This document shows positions 1 through 12,342 of a stretch of 64,000 nt of DNA, in pieces (within the stretch, counting starts at the first letter, position 1; each line of letters opens with the position of its first letter). The notes under the pieces are model-generated. The model saw nothing but the letters and a program-made list of their open reading frames with translations. It did not search any database and had not been told where the DNA came from. Origin of the DNA: Onchidella celtica (lineage: Eukaryota > Mollusca > Gastropoda > Systellommatophora > Onchidiidae); contig OZ007581.1 in the NCBI GenBank assembly GCA_963931925.1, positions 14,433,822-14,497,821 on the forward strand, given 5' to 3'. The position numbers and the translations under genes were made by a program.

Positions 1-674
1 TTTTTTTCTAAGCACTTGTGGGCTTAATCACAGACAAGTAAGATTACCTGTCAAGTCTACAAGAAAAAAAAACTGCAGAGAATTACAAGTATTCAACTCT
101 TATTACTCTTAAGATGATTTCTAAGAGACAACAGGGTCATTTTTTATTTTAGCCCTAAAAATGAGAAAATACCCTTAAAATGCATGTGTACGACTTTTAA
201 GGAAATCATAATCAGGTAGGAAGTTTGTCAAAGAAAAAACACTGTATAGGTGAATAACCAGTCGTAGTCAAACATCAATGGAAAGAACTGAGTGAAGAAA
301 ACAAAATCAACTTGATTTGACTGATTGTCTTCCAATATTAAAAAGCACAATCACTGTTCTATAGCCAGTGCTAGTACTGGGCATCGCGAGTGATTTTTAG
401 CTTTCGAGGTGATCTGCATAAACGGGCCGATGTTGTCACAACAGGCTGGCGTGAAAATGGCGTGAAGGAACGTGCTGACTCTGCAATGGCATCGTCCGTT
501 TGGGTGAAGCTAAGGCGTCACGTTTGGCAACAAGATTTGAAGAGGATGAGATCTTGCAAGCTTTTTCGTGGTACATGTACTGCCAGAAACAGTCCTTGTG
601 CAAATGAATCTGGCACTGTAGACACCCATCCCTCGTTTCTTTTGCTTTGCCGCTTCTTGTCCTTATCTTGTGCT
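1..674. other. AT-rich flank, no gene seen
   Basis: No open frame here resembles a known protein. The short frames on both strands between 390 and 674 overlap the downstream end of the OTU-like remnant and are probably chance. The first 360 bases are A/T-rich with several mononucleotide runs. Confidence 0.5.
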
Positions 675-2163
675 TCATGCAGAGGCGACATGCCCTTGGT
701 CTGCCCGAAAAGACAGTTTTTTGGTGTCCACGTCATCATCAGTTTCCCAGGTGCAGGAATCAATCTGTGTGCATGTGTCTAAATTTTTTTTCAGGGGGAT
801 ATCATCATCTGTTTCCCAGGTGGAGGAAGTAATCTGCGCCCAGGTATCCTGTTTTTAAATCAGTTTTCAGTCTCTTTAAAGGCACGAGGCAATCACCCCA
901 TTCATTGTCAACGACTGGCAAATGCAATGGTTCCAGCACTGTAAATGTCTTCTCAAATATTTCCTCGTCTGAATCCAAGGGCACGTCCCTTATTAATGGC
1001 ACAAAGTGATTCGGTTCGAAGACACCTGCAAAATCTGTGCATAATCTGGACCACAAATCATAATAATTACATCATCCAGATTTGAATTTTCTGAGAAGAG
1101 AGAGTTCTGTTATACAGTAACTGCAGCGTTAAGCATAATCCTTTTGTGTTTGGGTAAACGGACGCAAGTCGACGCCCAATGACATTTGCAAGCGCAATGA
1201 AGTTTAGCAATCCGCTCCAGTAACCACTGCAAGCTGTTTTCAAAGCAAGTTGTTGTTGTGCTTTGATATCACCATGCTCATGCCAGCATTTTTCAATGTC
1301 ATCATCGCTGATGATCATAGCCACAGTCAGTCATGGACAGATTGTCACTGATGACAGGATCTTTGAAGTAGTTGTAGTCTCTTCTTAGTTCTTCCTAATT
1401 CTATTGATGTGAGGATTTGAAGCGACTGAGCGAGATAGTCTGAGCCAATCAGTGCAATGGAAACAGCATTGAAGAGACAATTTCCATCTCCTACCGTTGC
1501 CAGGGGTCGACGTTCGGAAAAGGATGCTGGAATGATCTTCTGTTCTTCACTGTCAGTAGGCAATAGTTCGTATTGTGGTACATGTACTGCGCTTGTAAGT
1601 GTTGACTGGAGGAAGTGACTATAGTTTCTTCTGAGCTGCTCCGTCACATTTTCTTGTTTTGTTGACAGCGCTTCCCTCAGGGTGTCAAGATCGGTTGGTG
1701 TTATCTGGAGAAACAGTGCATACATTGTTATTACTCGTGATGGTAGCAGAAATGAATTACGTAGGTCCTCTCTCTCCCACTTACTCACCAACTCACTCAC
1801 TCACTCATTCACTCACTCAATCATGCAGTCACTTGCACATTAAACAAAACCATTAGCTAAAACACAAAGAAAAGTTGCTATGAGGCTCACAACTGAATGA
1901 AAGCAACCCTAACGTGTTTGGGAATTTTGTTTGGTTACACAGTTGATAATTCATCAACACTGGTGTTGTTTTTTTTAAATTACTGAATAAAAAACAAGAA
2001 AAAAAAAAGCAAGTCTTACCTGATGATAACTTGGATCTATGATTCTTGCACAGGATACGCCTATCTTAAAAAAGAAGTCAAGTGATGGTAGACTTGGAAC
2101 GAAACCCCAGTCAGGCCGCACCGTATTTAAGCGGAAATCAACGACCACCCGCAAAACGGCCAT
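675..2163 (-). pseudogene. Broken OTU-domain cysteine protease gene
   Basis: OTU proteases remove ubiquitin using a Cys-His pair. The catalytic loop GDGNCLFNAVS lies near 1480 and the histidine motif NHFVPLI near 1010, in the right order on the minus strand. An upstream piece (about 2163-2020) ends in a donor, and an acceptor at 1705/1706 restores the frame (phase 0), so one intron is preserved. From 1704 downward the coding signal moves between frames: 1704-1345, 1324-1067, 1056-about 870, then a last frame to a TGA at 675-677. That last frame carries two tandem copies of a unit containing TWETDDD. At least three frame breaks make it a pseudogene, or a gene damaged by sequence errors. The arrangement resembles OTU/vertnin-like families expanded in invertebrates, but that link is from memory. 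The true 5' end was not found. Confidence 0.6.
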
Positions 2164-3540
2164 ACCGTAATAAATTGCAACACAGCCTTGCGGAGGAGCA
2201 GCCAGACCGTATCATAGCGTGCATTTATATAGGAAATTACGCTTTCTTACGGTACGGCTATAAACAACCGGCAGAAAAGGATTACGTTTTATTCCGGTTT
2301 GGCTAAAGTATGATACTTGTGTTACCAAACACCGACCAATTAACGACCTATACGCTTTTTTCCGGTGCGGCTGGTCATAGGATATAACATCGTGTAACGT
2401 TCAGATTTAGTGAATACAGACGAGAGAAGCATCGTTTCGTGAAGTATCTCCGGTTGGCCAGTACCTGAACTGTGTGGTCTGAAGACTAAGAAGTCCTTGC
2501 TAACGGACTGACTGAGCTCTAGAAAGAAAGGTCTGAGTGGGCTGACCTTTGAAAGCCCACGCTGCGCTATTTTGATGTTCGCGCCTCTCAGTAGGCGTGA
2601 GCAATGGTAATATATCTTAATTATTCAAGTATAATAGAGATCGGAGATAGAGAGAGAACTACAGCCTCATAGGAAGACTAAGGAAACCCCAGCTGGCACT
2701 CGACCACGAGTGTCCTGTATGATAGATCTATTGCCATAGTATGATTGGAATAATATAGCACATTGTTGATGAATTGAATAGTGATTGTGCATAAAATATA
2801 GTCTTTTGGCAACTGCTTAAATTACCTACAAGCCGAAGAGTGCTTCTGTAGGCTTTGAACGTACTGGGCTCTCCTAACATTTAAGCCCATATGATTTATG
2901 GAGAGTTTGCCTGGCGACTGGCCAGTGGCGACTCAACTGTCACTTTAAATTGATATCTAGTTTCGTATAATATACCTATTTGCTATTGATTGCAGTACCT
3001 CCATAGTTACATGAATATCATTGGTTAAGTTATTAATTAGAGTTTTTGGTTTGAATATATACCTCTATTGTCTTTTGTTTTGTTATTAATATTTATGTAA
3101 ACTATGGCCTGACCGGCCTGACATATATACGCTCTAGTTATTTAGTACTTTTCTTGTGTGGTTGTGTCCGAGTGTGAGTTAGCTGCCTCTCGTGCAGTCG
3201 TAACATCCCCAAGACCCTAACTCTGCTCGTGACACACAGCATATTTCATTATGCCTTTCCCTTCGCAAATTTTTGTTTTCGCATTGAGAAATAGAATTAT
3301 TTAAGAGGTGCAACGATTTTGAAATGATTCGTAAAACTTGACAAGGAAGTTGGTGAGTCATCTAGTCATGCAGGCGGTGTTATGCGCCGTTTAAATATAC
3401 ACGAGCCATTATAGAGACAGTTTGTAAACGGTATGCCCTGCATTATCTTTAAACTGATTGGCTAGCAGCTTTTATGTTTTCATGTTTTGAAAACACGGGG
3501 GTAAATTTCTGGAATCTCTCCTATTCGCCTAACCATCACC
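2164..3540. other. Intergenic, possibly LTR-like sequence
   Basis: No coding frame is supported. Read on the minus strand, the stretch starting near 3235 begins TGTCACGAG, which is how the two LTR-like repeats in the ARCN1 introns also begin on that strand. A diverged LTR of the same family is therefore possible. No matching second end or target duplication was found. Confidence 0.25.
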
Positions 3541-3544
3541 CCTC

Positions 3545-4010
3545 CTGAGAAGGTCGGGGGAGGAAGAGATAGAAGCAAAGAGAGAGAGAGAGAGTGAGTT
3601 AGAAGAACAGAGAGGGCGGGAGAGAGAGAGATAGTTGGAGGCAGAGAGAGAGACAAAGAGAAACAGAGAGAGAGACAGATTGAGAGGGAGACAAGGAGAG
3701 AGAAAGAGAGAGGGGGAGGATATGAGAGAGAAAAAGAAGAAGAAAGCGAATAGATGGGGGAGCGAGAAAGAAGGAGAGAAGTAGAGAGGGATAGAGAGAA
3801 AGAGAATCGATGAAGATATGAGGGAGAATAATAAGAAGAAAAAGACACAGATATATAGAGGGAGAGAGAGAGAGAGGAAGAAAGAAGAGACACTGGTATA
3901 ATATACAGTGAGAGAGAGAGAGGGGGGGGAGATATAGAGGGTGAGAGAGAGGAAGAAGGGGAGAGAGAGAGAGAGAGAGAAAGGAAGAAGGAGAAAGGCA
4001 GAAAAAGGGG
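3545..4010. repeat. GA-rich microsatellite tract
   Basis: About 460 bases of almost pure purine on the + strand, built from interrupted GA, GAGA-A and GGA units. Long frames on the minus strand here translate to Ser/Leu/Pro runs and are artefacts of the repeat. It sits directly upstream of a SINE head. Confidence 0.9.
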
Positions 4011-4038
4011 GATATGATAAATTCCTTGTTTGCACCGG

Positions 4039-4216
4039 GGGACACGGTGGTCTAGAGGCAAGGTGCTCACCTCACATGCCGAAGGTGCCGACTTCGAATC
4101 CCGGTCGGTGCAGGCATGTTGGAATTTTGGGATTTTTCTCATAATTATGTTCCTGTCTTTGATCCTATGGCGGGTAGGATCGAGCACCTAGTCTTCTCGG
4201 ATAAGGACGAAAAACT
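4039..4216 (+). mobile_element. tRNA-derived SINE, 5' part (copy 1)
   Basis: The head carries a pol III A box (TGGTCTAGAGG) and a B-box-like stretch (ACTTCGAATCC) at tRNA spacing, followed by a body with TAGGATCGAGCACCTAGTC and TTCTCGGATAAGGACGAAAA. The same order occurs at 14894, 17679 and 55721. This copy stops just after the second body motif, so it is truncated at the 3' side. A functional tRNA is excluded because the sequence cannot form complete arms and is followed by the shared SINE body. Confidence 0.8.
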
Positions 4217-7200
4217 GACGTTCCTATTATGCCTAACGAAAACATCGGTTTTGTGTTTTTTTAAGATAATTTTTACTTTCGACAACATAGTTGTCATGGC
4301 TAACATCTCAATTTAATCAGTGGTATCTTCCGGGTCGATCGCTGGTGATTCTGCATATAAGTATGCCCTTGTTTCTTCACACGAGACACCATAATTAGCC
4401 AATGATAACATTCTTACACCGAATTATGACAACCAGGAATAAGTCACTAAGTTTTATATTATAATTGAATTGTAATTATGGCCCCCATAAACGAAAAAAA
4501 ACAACAACAAAAAATACTTTTTACAGGACTTTGAGTGTTTTCATTCAATACGAATGGTTAAATAAACATAGATAAAGAAGGGAACAAACCGGGAAAATAT
4601 GCGTCGATATTTTCCTACCCAATTTGAACAGTAGTATCTCCCCGTCAGATCCGTGGTGACCTGTCAGATAGAAGATAGCACGTGTATTTATTTTTATGAC
4701 ATTTTATCACTACAGTACTGTATGTTTCTATCCACCTAACTCCCATTTTGAATTTTAAACAGACGACACAAAAAAAGAGACTGCAGGTTGGCTTGCTAAT
4801 GTTTGAATTGCAACAAATAATTTCCAGCAAAATGCATTTCTTAGGCTGCTCAACAGTCTTCTCGTCTTACTTAAGGAACTCACTCTAACGGCTCCACCTG
4901 TTAAACTTTAGCTTCTTAACACAAGGCATTTCTACAGCTTCCTTCCCTTTGAGCAGAACACTTTCCGACACTCCCAATATTCTCTATCCTAATGTACTCT
5001 TAACTATCTAAAGGCACTCACATTATAGCCAAATGGGTGACATCTTTCCCCTTTTTATCTATATTTCTTGAAAATGTTATGATTCTTTCATTTACAGTGT
5101 GTAAATACGGCCATTTTAACACTGATTCTATCCTTTTAAATGTTTTAACGATTTAATCAAATAAATTCCCGAAGAGGAAAGGTGTTCAGAAATAAACCGT
5201 ACTTTTGTCACTGGCCTGGCGCCAACCCCAAAAGGATCGCTAGGACATTTGCCCTATATCGTGCCACGACAAGTGACAGGGTTTACAGGTGGATAGAAAC
5301 GTGCCACTCTCGGGTCGCCATCTGCTATGGGCCTCGACTCACCCTGTATGTTACCAGTATCACGTGGGAGGTTGGCGGGTGCCGCTGGTAGGGTTCTCCT
5401 TCTTTCATACTCTCTCTATCTTGTCCTTTTCCTCCTCTCAGTGTATTTTTGTTGTCATGTTGAGTGAATGAAATTATGTGTAGAAAATAGTCGTAATTTT
5501 ATAATTAACTTTTATTTTCATTTTCATTGCAATTTCTATTCTTTTTCAGGAATGCCTATTGACATTTATGCGTTTGCAGGTTTCTATGTATGAGGTGCTG
5601 TAGGGAAATTTTTTCAAAATTGAGTTAAAGGTATACTAAAGTACAGACTGTGCTTTATTTCATGTAAAAATGTTGAAAATTTACCCAAGTTATGGCTATT
5701 TCAAGGTGGCAAGGTGGAAAGTCACTTTTGGGAAAAATGTGCTTAAAGTCTACATAAATTTAAAAAGACCATTTGATTGGATCAGAAAAACGAAAAAAAA
5801 AAAAAAACATAATTATAGGTGGAATTGATTAAAAAATTTTCCCTATGCATAAAGAAATGATTGAGAAGTCTGTTTATGCCAAAAACTGATATAGGACCAG
5901 GAGGTCCCTATCCACCTATTTTCGACTATCTCGAAAGTGCAGAGCGTGACATGTGGACCATTTCCCTAAATCGCCTCATGTTGCAGTTTGAGAAATTCAG
6001 TATGCATCTCTATTGGTTTGATGTCATTGTTCATTCATACTTTTCCATATAAGTACAGCACTATTTACGTTTCATAATGGTAGTGGGAACAGAAATACTA
6101 AGTGTCCTGCATGTGTTAAACTTTCAATGATAAAAACTTGAAAACAGTTACAGATAAGATTGCCAATGCTTCATGATTCACAAAGCTATCATCTGGATTG
6201 TTTACCTATCTTAGGAAAAACTGATTCACATCTTTATACAGGCCAAAGGTGGGACTGCTTAAATATTAGGGCCAAATTGTAACTGTAAGTGGGTAAAAAG
6301 TAAATTTGAAACATTGGAAATCTCATAAATCTGAAATATGATCTCAGTTACACTTGATAAATGTTACATAGAAAGGTTTGGGAAAATCAAATGTAGCTTT
6401 GGTACAAGAAATAAATTATAAAATTAACACGCTGAACATTGTCCTCATAAGTCATTATTTCTGGCAGGTATAGATAAGATATATTATATGTACATGTTTA
6501 GATTATTAAATGTTTGCATTTTGATTTCTACAGTGTAATGATAACAGAAGACATGATTACCAGTAGATAAGGTGATTTAGTAATGTGAAAACAAACTTTG
6601 GGAGGAAGGTGGGGCACTTGGAACATATGCAAAAGGTGTTTGAAATTAATTTAATTCATTGAATCTCATCATTTCCAGGTTGGGGGATGGAGGGTAGCAC
6701 TGGATGTCAGAGGTACAAAGTTGTTTACGCTTTTTTCCAGTGTGCATTTCCATTGGTTCAAATGTGAATTCTCACAGGTTACGGCTGGTTATACAGATGT
6801 TGTTATAAATGATAAAGATGTTGAAGAGGCTGTGGATTACTTTGTTGATTTAGACAAATTCTTGTATGTCCTATTATCTTAAGATTTCCTGTACATAGAA
6901 GTCTTTTTAACTCTCATTTAGGTTTGATCATGGCACTCAGGTTTTATGTGTCATAAGCTGCGCATTTTATAGTTCAGGGGTTTTAATGTTGGCTGGTTTT
7001 GCTTTTAAAGTTTTTAGAAGAGGATCATCGGCACTTTGCATTTTAAGTTCTTAGGGAGCAGTTGATGATCAGCGCCTTGCTTTTACGTTGATTTTAGGAG
7101 TAGAGGCTGATTCGCTTTTAGTGTTGTTCATTGGATCTTCTTGTAAATTTCTGTAATTAGTGGTTAAGGGTGTTTTTAGAAGTTGATGCAAAAGTTATCA

Positions 7201-8515
7201 TGACGGTATTGATGTTGGTTCTTGACCTACCAGTTTCACTGACTTTCTTCATAGAGATGATTGAGTCTGACAAGTTGGAATTTAATTCTGTTGGAGTTTT
7301 GACAGATTTTTCTGTCCGGATGTTCACTGATTCAGATGCTGTTAAGTAATTTGAGGATTGTCAGATTTTCTTTCACCTGAACAATGGAGTGCACACTGTA
7401 AATTATTATGCAATGAAAATTATGCCACAAATGACGTACAAGTGTAGAATATCCGGTGTTTACCCTGCCATGGAAATTATTAAGGCTGCAAAATAGGGTG
7501 CCAATGATAGACGTGAGCAGTTTAAAGGGATGAATATGGCTTTCAAACCCAATACAAGGGAATGCAGATGCAACACGGCACATAAGCTTGAATACCTTTA
7601 TGAATAGAAAAAAAAAACGGACATTGCAGAACTCATACAACACCTTATCTGACGTGCATTTTTTTTTTTTTTTGAAAATCATAATAGATCTAATCTTATG
7701 AGGACAATATATTCATTTCTAAGGGCAAATTGAAACCTGAAAATTATGGGGTAAAAACTGTTTCCTGACAGGTCTTAGAGCTGGCGTAGACAGCGTGCCA
7801 TTATTTATTTTCTTAGGAAGTTTTGGTTGAGATGATTTATCTTTATATCATTTTTGTTGTTAGTTCCACCAAATTCCCAGAGGTAATTTATGGTGGAGAT
7901 GAAACCGGATTAAAAAAGGCAGAATTGTTCTTTCCTGGTGTGACATTTAAATGTTCAAAGCAAAGAATATTGACAACTATGATGTCAGTAAATTTGGTTG
8001 TGCAATGACTATAGGATGATAATGTTGATATATGATGGTGATAATTTTGCAGAACCGTTGACACATGCAGGACATTACATATGTATTATCAAAATTCTTT
8101 GCAGATATTAATGTACAAAGACAAACATAATGAAAAAATAATGTACTAAATATAATGGTGGGTTTTTATTTTTTTAATATATATATTTTTTATTTTTTTT
8201 TTATCTTAGGTTGATTAATCTTGATAGAGCTTTTTTTTTTTGTAGTTAATGGGGCCTGATAGATTCAAAAGAGAAGGGGTGAGGGGCTAAGCATCTGAAC
8301 CGCCACAGAAACTGATATAAATTCATATAAATTTCTGTTCACAATGTAGACCAAATGGGATGCCTAAAGTAAACTTCTGGAAAATTACTTTCACAACCAA
8401 GCAAACTTTCAAGTTTGGGTAATTTTTGTGCATTTATCCTATAATACAATGGTTTGTGTATGAATTTTTATAGATGACTGATATATTATTTATATATTTA
8501 TAATTGATGTATTGT
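4217..8515. other. Intergenic, no supported gene
   Basis: AT-rich sequence without recognised genes. A frame from about 7181 to 7605 on the + strand is protein-like in composition but contains two stops and matches nothing I know. A frame at 7823-8008 is equally unrecognised. Poly-A/T runs occur at 5799, 7610 and 7660. Confidence 0.4.
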
Positions 8516-8758
8516 CACTGCTCTACGCTAATCGCATATGTCAGACTTGTACCAAAAGACAACTGACGGTTCATTGCACTCCTGAGCCTGAGGTTCTATC
8601 AGATATTACAGTAAAGGAAATGCACCAATAGGAAAATGTCATAATCCAATGGAATCATAATGGCATAAGTCACCAAATGACAGGAAAAGAAAGTTTTCTC
8701 TTAATACATGTATCTCAAAATTGTCAAAAATGACTTACGCCGTTGGCGTGGAGCATTG
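8516..8758 (-). mobile_element. 240-bp MITE, copy 1
   Basis: The ends are imperfect inverted repeats: CACTGCTCTACG at the left, and CAATGCTCCACG when the right end is read in reverse. The interior (GGCATAAGTCACCAAATGACAGG and flanking bases) recurs in the opposite orientation at 35241, 56535 and 61008. It has no coding capacity, as expected of a miniature inverted-repeat element. Confidence 0.7.
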
Positions 8759-9762
8759 AGGATTATAATATGATTGATGTACTGTATGTGGTTGATGTAT
8801 TGTATGTGATTGATAACTGTGGTTGATGATTTAAGTTGTTTACATATGGTCAGTGATCAGGATACACAATTGAAACTAAACAAAATCAAGTTTTGGCATT
8901 ATTGGGGGGGGGGGGGTATAGATTGCTTCAAGAAATTAAAATTGATTTATTGGGGACGGAAATTTTCTAGGCTGGGGAAACAACAGCATATTGTGTATCC
9001 AATGTTTTAATCTGCTCTATTTATAACAGTTGCCCACACTTAGCCAATAATGTTATTACATGAACAGTTTAGGGGAAGGAATCTGTTGTTGCATATTGGA
9101 TTTTCTGGGTGTCGCTTCATAATCGACACTTTGTAAGGATTTTTGTAAGTCCATGAAATGTCCATCATGTCAGTATGAAACACAAATATTTTATCATCAG
9201 TGTTGTTGTCAGGATGACCCATCACTCAATATCTTAGGTAAAGCAGTGTATGCCAATCCATACTTTATAGTACTACTGCTTAGTACTGAGCAGCCTGCTA
9301 AGATTTCACTTGTAAACTGTTGACTTTCATATCTTGAGTGTTAGATCTAGCCAGTGGGGGGGGGGGGGGGAGGGGGGGGAACTTTAATATTTAATTGCTT
9401 GGCTACAGAAGTTTTGTACATAGACCTAGTCAATGAATTGTACAGGGTGAAGGGGAGTCTAGTAAATTGTAAGGTGATATGCAGCAAAGCCCAAATTGAA
9501 ACTAAATTCACGTAATTTTTCAAATATTTTCCCCGATTCTGAAAATTGAAATTTCTCAGCTTGTTAAAATGTAGATTATCCATGCCTGTTAAAATTTAAG
9601 AATACACATCATGTACATTTATTTATCCCCTATTTCATGTTAATCAGTACCCTTTACCCAATTCATATTGTTAGATTAGAAATTCCATCTCAGTTGTTTT
9701 GTCACTGTCAGACCTGCACACCAAATTGTTTTCATTATCAAAGCCCTATATGTATACACATG
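8759..9762. other. Intergenic, no gene seen
   Basis: Nothing coding is supported. Two poly-G runs occur near 8906-8918 and 9355-9378. The frames on either strand are short and unrecognised. Confidence 0.4.
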
Positions 9763-9834
9763 TACAGTAAAACCTCGTTATACCGCCAAGTAAGGGACAA
9801 ACAGAAAATTGGCGGTATAACGAGAATGGCGGTA

Positions 9835-12342
9835 CAGTAGTCTCCGCCTAAGAACCAGGTCAACGGGAGACAGAAAAAGCGGGTTCTTAGGCGGACCGGG
9901 CTCTTAGGCGGATGCCAAGGGATACAACCCATATTTGACCACCCGTGTCCATGGGTTATCCCCCTTGATTGCTCGGACCTGGGTCGTGACCTAAGGATAA
10001 AAATTATGCGTTAGTTATTTTTTTTTTTTGGTTTTTTTTTTGGGGGGGGGGGGGGTTAAAAATTTTTTTTTATGTTGGTACAGGTGGAAACCAGTGGCTT
10101 CAGGCTAAGCCCCCCACCAAAAGGTACTATCCCTCCCTGACCATGTTTTGGATTAATTTTGTTGTACATGTACTTGTAGGAGTGTTTCTAATGTAAACAT
10201 AAAGATGAATGGACCGTTACTGTGATAGAAAGTATTGGTCAATTGTTTTCTGCTTTTTATTCTTATGCACTGTTACATGAATCTGAGTTTCAATTGCACT
10301 GATGTGGGGCCTTAGGTCTGCTAGTCCATTGATTTCCATGAAAGACTTTATCGTGTCTAGTGACCTCAGCAGTTCTTGGCTTGTTGGCACTGGCTGCGTA
10401 ATCTCCTCCTCCTCTTCTTCACTGTCCTCTGTCTTTGATTTTTTTTACCGCAGCAACAATTTCTGCATCAGTAAGTGCTCCACATACTTCCAGATCATCA
10501 TCTTGCGTGAGCATTTCTTCAAACTGTTCTGGGGTGAGATTGTCAGGAATGGGAATCTTGATAATCCTCAGAGACATCTGGTTTTTTAAAACCAGCCTTT
10601 CCAAAGCAGTTGATGATTGTCTGCTGTTTTACTGCAGTCCACGCGTCGCTGGCCATGTAGATAGCATCTAGGATATTTATTCCTTTGATAATGTCAGCAG
10701 CCTTCCTTGTTTCATCAGCGTCCAGTTGTGCAATGACTCTGCTGTTCATTCTGGTTCTGTAGTGGGTTTTGAAATTTTTAATAACTCCCATATCCATCGG
10801 CTGAATAATGGACGTAGTGTTGGGTGGCAGAAATGCAATTTTGATGTTGCTAAACTCCATGCCTGTTGGGTGTGCGCTGCAATTATCGAGTAGGAGAAGA
10901 ATCTTCCTGCCCTGGCATCTAAGGCTCCTATTCCATGATTCCATGTGTTCCTGAAAGATGGCACCTGTCATCCGCGCATTTGATGAGTTTTTATAGACGA
11001 CAGGAAGGGTTGTCTCATCTCGTGGAAAGGATCTAGGTTTTTTCGATTTCCCGATCACCATCAGCTTCCTCTTGTCTGTCCCGGTCATATTTGCGCAGAC
11101 CAGTACGGTAACTCGCTCCTTCGCCTTTTTACCGCCCGACAGCTTTTCATCTCGGGGGGCATAGCCGCGATCGGGTAAACCTTTGAAGTAAAGTCCCGTC
11201 TCATCAGCGTTGTAAATGTTATTGTGGTCGTACTGTTCCAACAGCCGGGGGGAGATCATGCTTTATGAAGTTTTGAGCCCCTTCTATGTCCGTAGACTGT
11301 TTTTCTCCGTGCTCTTTTTTAAATTTGAATCCATGTCGCTCTTTAAATCTGTTGAGCCAACTGTCCGTGGTTACAAATTCATGACCCATCTCTTGAGCAA
11401 GTTCTGTTGCCTTTGTTTTCATGAAAGGCAAATTCAAGCGGGCGTCTTGTCCCATCTTTTGCTTCATCCACATGTACAAAGCCTCGTCCACATCTTGTTC
11501 TTTGAACGGCCTCTTTCTCTTCCGGGAAAGATTTCCACTGTGCGTCTGTTCTCTCAAGTTTTCTCGCTGTTTGGAAATTCTAGCCACTGTTGTCCTGTCA
11601 AGATCAAATTTTTTGCCAATTGCTGTGAAATTGGCAGTTCCTGTCTTTTCTTGATTTAAGATTTCTTCAAGAATTTCTAATTTCTTGCGAATGGCTAGTG
11701 CATTTCCTCGAGACGGCATTGTGGTCAAAGTTACGACTTATGGCTAGCAGAATGCTCCTTTCTTACAGTGTTACAGTGCTGTCTAACGAATGGAATGATT
11801 CAGACTGAACAATCAAGCTGTGAATCGCAGATCAATGCCAAGTTTAGACAACACGAGGCACAGTGATATGTACCCTGTGTAATACATAACCACAATCAGC
11901 CCTAAGTTATGTGTGCCGTGCAAACTAAGCGCATGGTCAATTACGTATAAAATTCTGCCAGACAACAACAGGTAATGTTGTTAGGTAATGACTATGCTAA
12001 TTTAGTCGGCGTGGCCTGCCTGCACACGAAAGACGTAACCGGGCTCCATCCTTTGTCCGGTTCCCCTCCCCTTACCTTCCCTCCACCCGTTCTCTGGCTT
12101 TGTTCTATCCCGTCTAAGCCTCATTGAATAATATTTTGCGTTTAATATGGAAATGTAAAAGTGTGCTCGTCTCTCGGTCAAAGGCCGGGTTCTTAGGCGG
12201 ATTTTTCGTTTCAGAGCGGGTTCTTACGCATGTAAATTACAGTGAAAAAAATAGGTTTCGCGACAACAGCGGGTTCTTTGGCGGATCGGGTTCTTAGGCG
12301 GATCGGGTTCTTAGGCGGCGTGTTCTTAGGCGGAGACTACTG
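9835..12342. mobile_element. Inner pogo/Tigger transposon
   Basis: The left end CAGTAGTCTCCGCCTAAGAA is matched by the right end read in reverse (same 20 bases), with TA at 9833-9834 and 12343-12344. The element is 2508 bp and carries one transposase gene on the minus strand. The unit GGGTTCTTAGGCGGA, or a close variant, is repeated inside both ends: two copies near 9880-9912 and about five between 12186 and 12335. Insertion is into the outer pogo-like element at a TA, so this one is younger. Confidence 0.9.
10217..11719 (-). pseudogene. Pogo/Tigger-type transposase, frame-broken
   Basis: This is the transposase of the inner element. The start is the ATG at 11719 (MPSRGNALAIRKK). The N-terminal piece (11719-about 11250) has a CENP-B-like helix-turn-helix and then a Tc5/CENP-B second DNA-binding domain (KATELAQEMGHEFVTTDSWL). 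The DDE core (about 11250-10580) shows the catalytic aspartates in NADETGLYF, LLLDNCSAHP and QPMDMGVIKNF. The C-terminal part is acidic, and its last residues include QKTIDQYF before a TAA at 10217-10219. The reading frame changes three times, at a C6 run near 11254, an A6 run near 10585 and an A8 run near 10440. Everything else reads as an intact transposase, so either recent decay or homopolymer miscalls could explain the breaks. Confidence 0.85.

Noticed and set aside
4039-4110. tRNA-like A and B boxes (also at 14894, 17679 and 55721)
   Set aside because: Each is followed by the same non-tRNA body and tail, and the arms do not pair well; these are SINE heads, not tRNA genes.
3480-4187. Long minus-strand frames (up to 235 codons) rich in Ser, Leu and Pro
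   Set aside because: They are translations of the GA/CT microsatellite in three frames, with no real domain.
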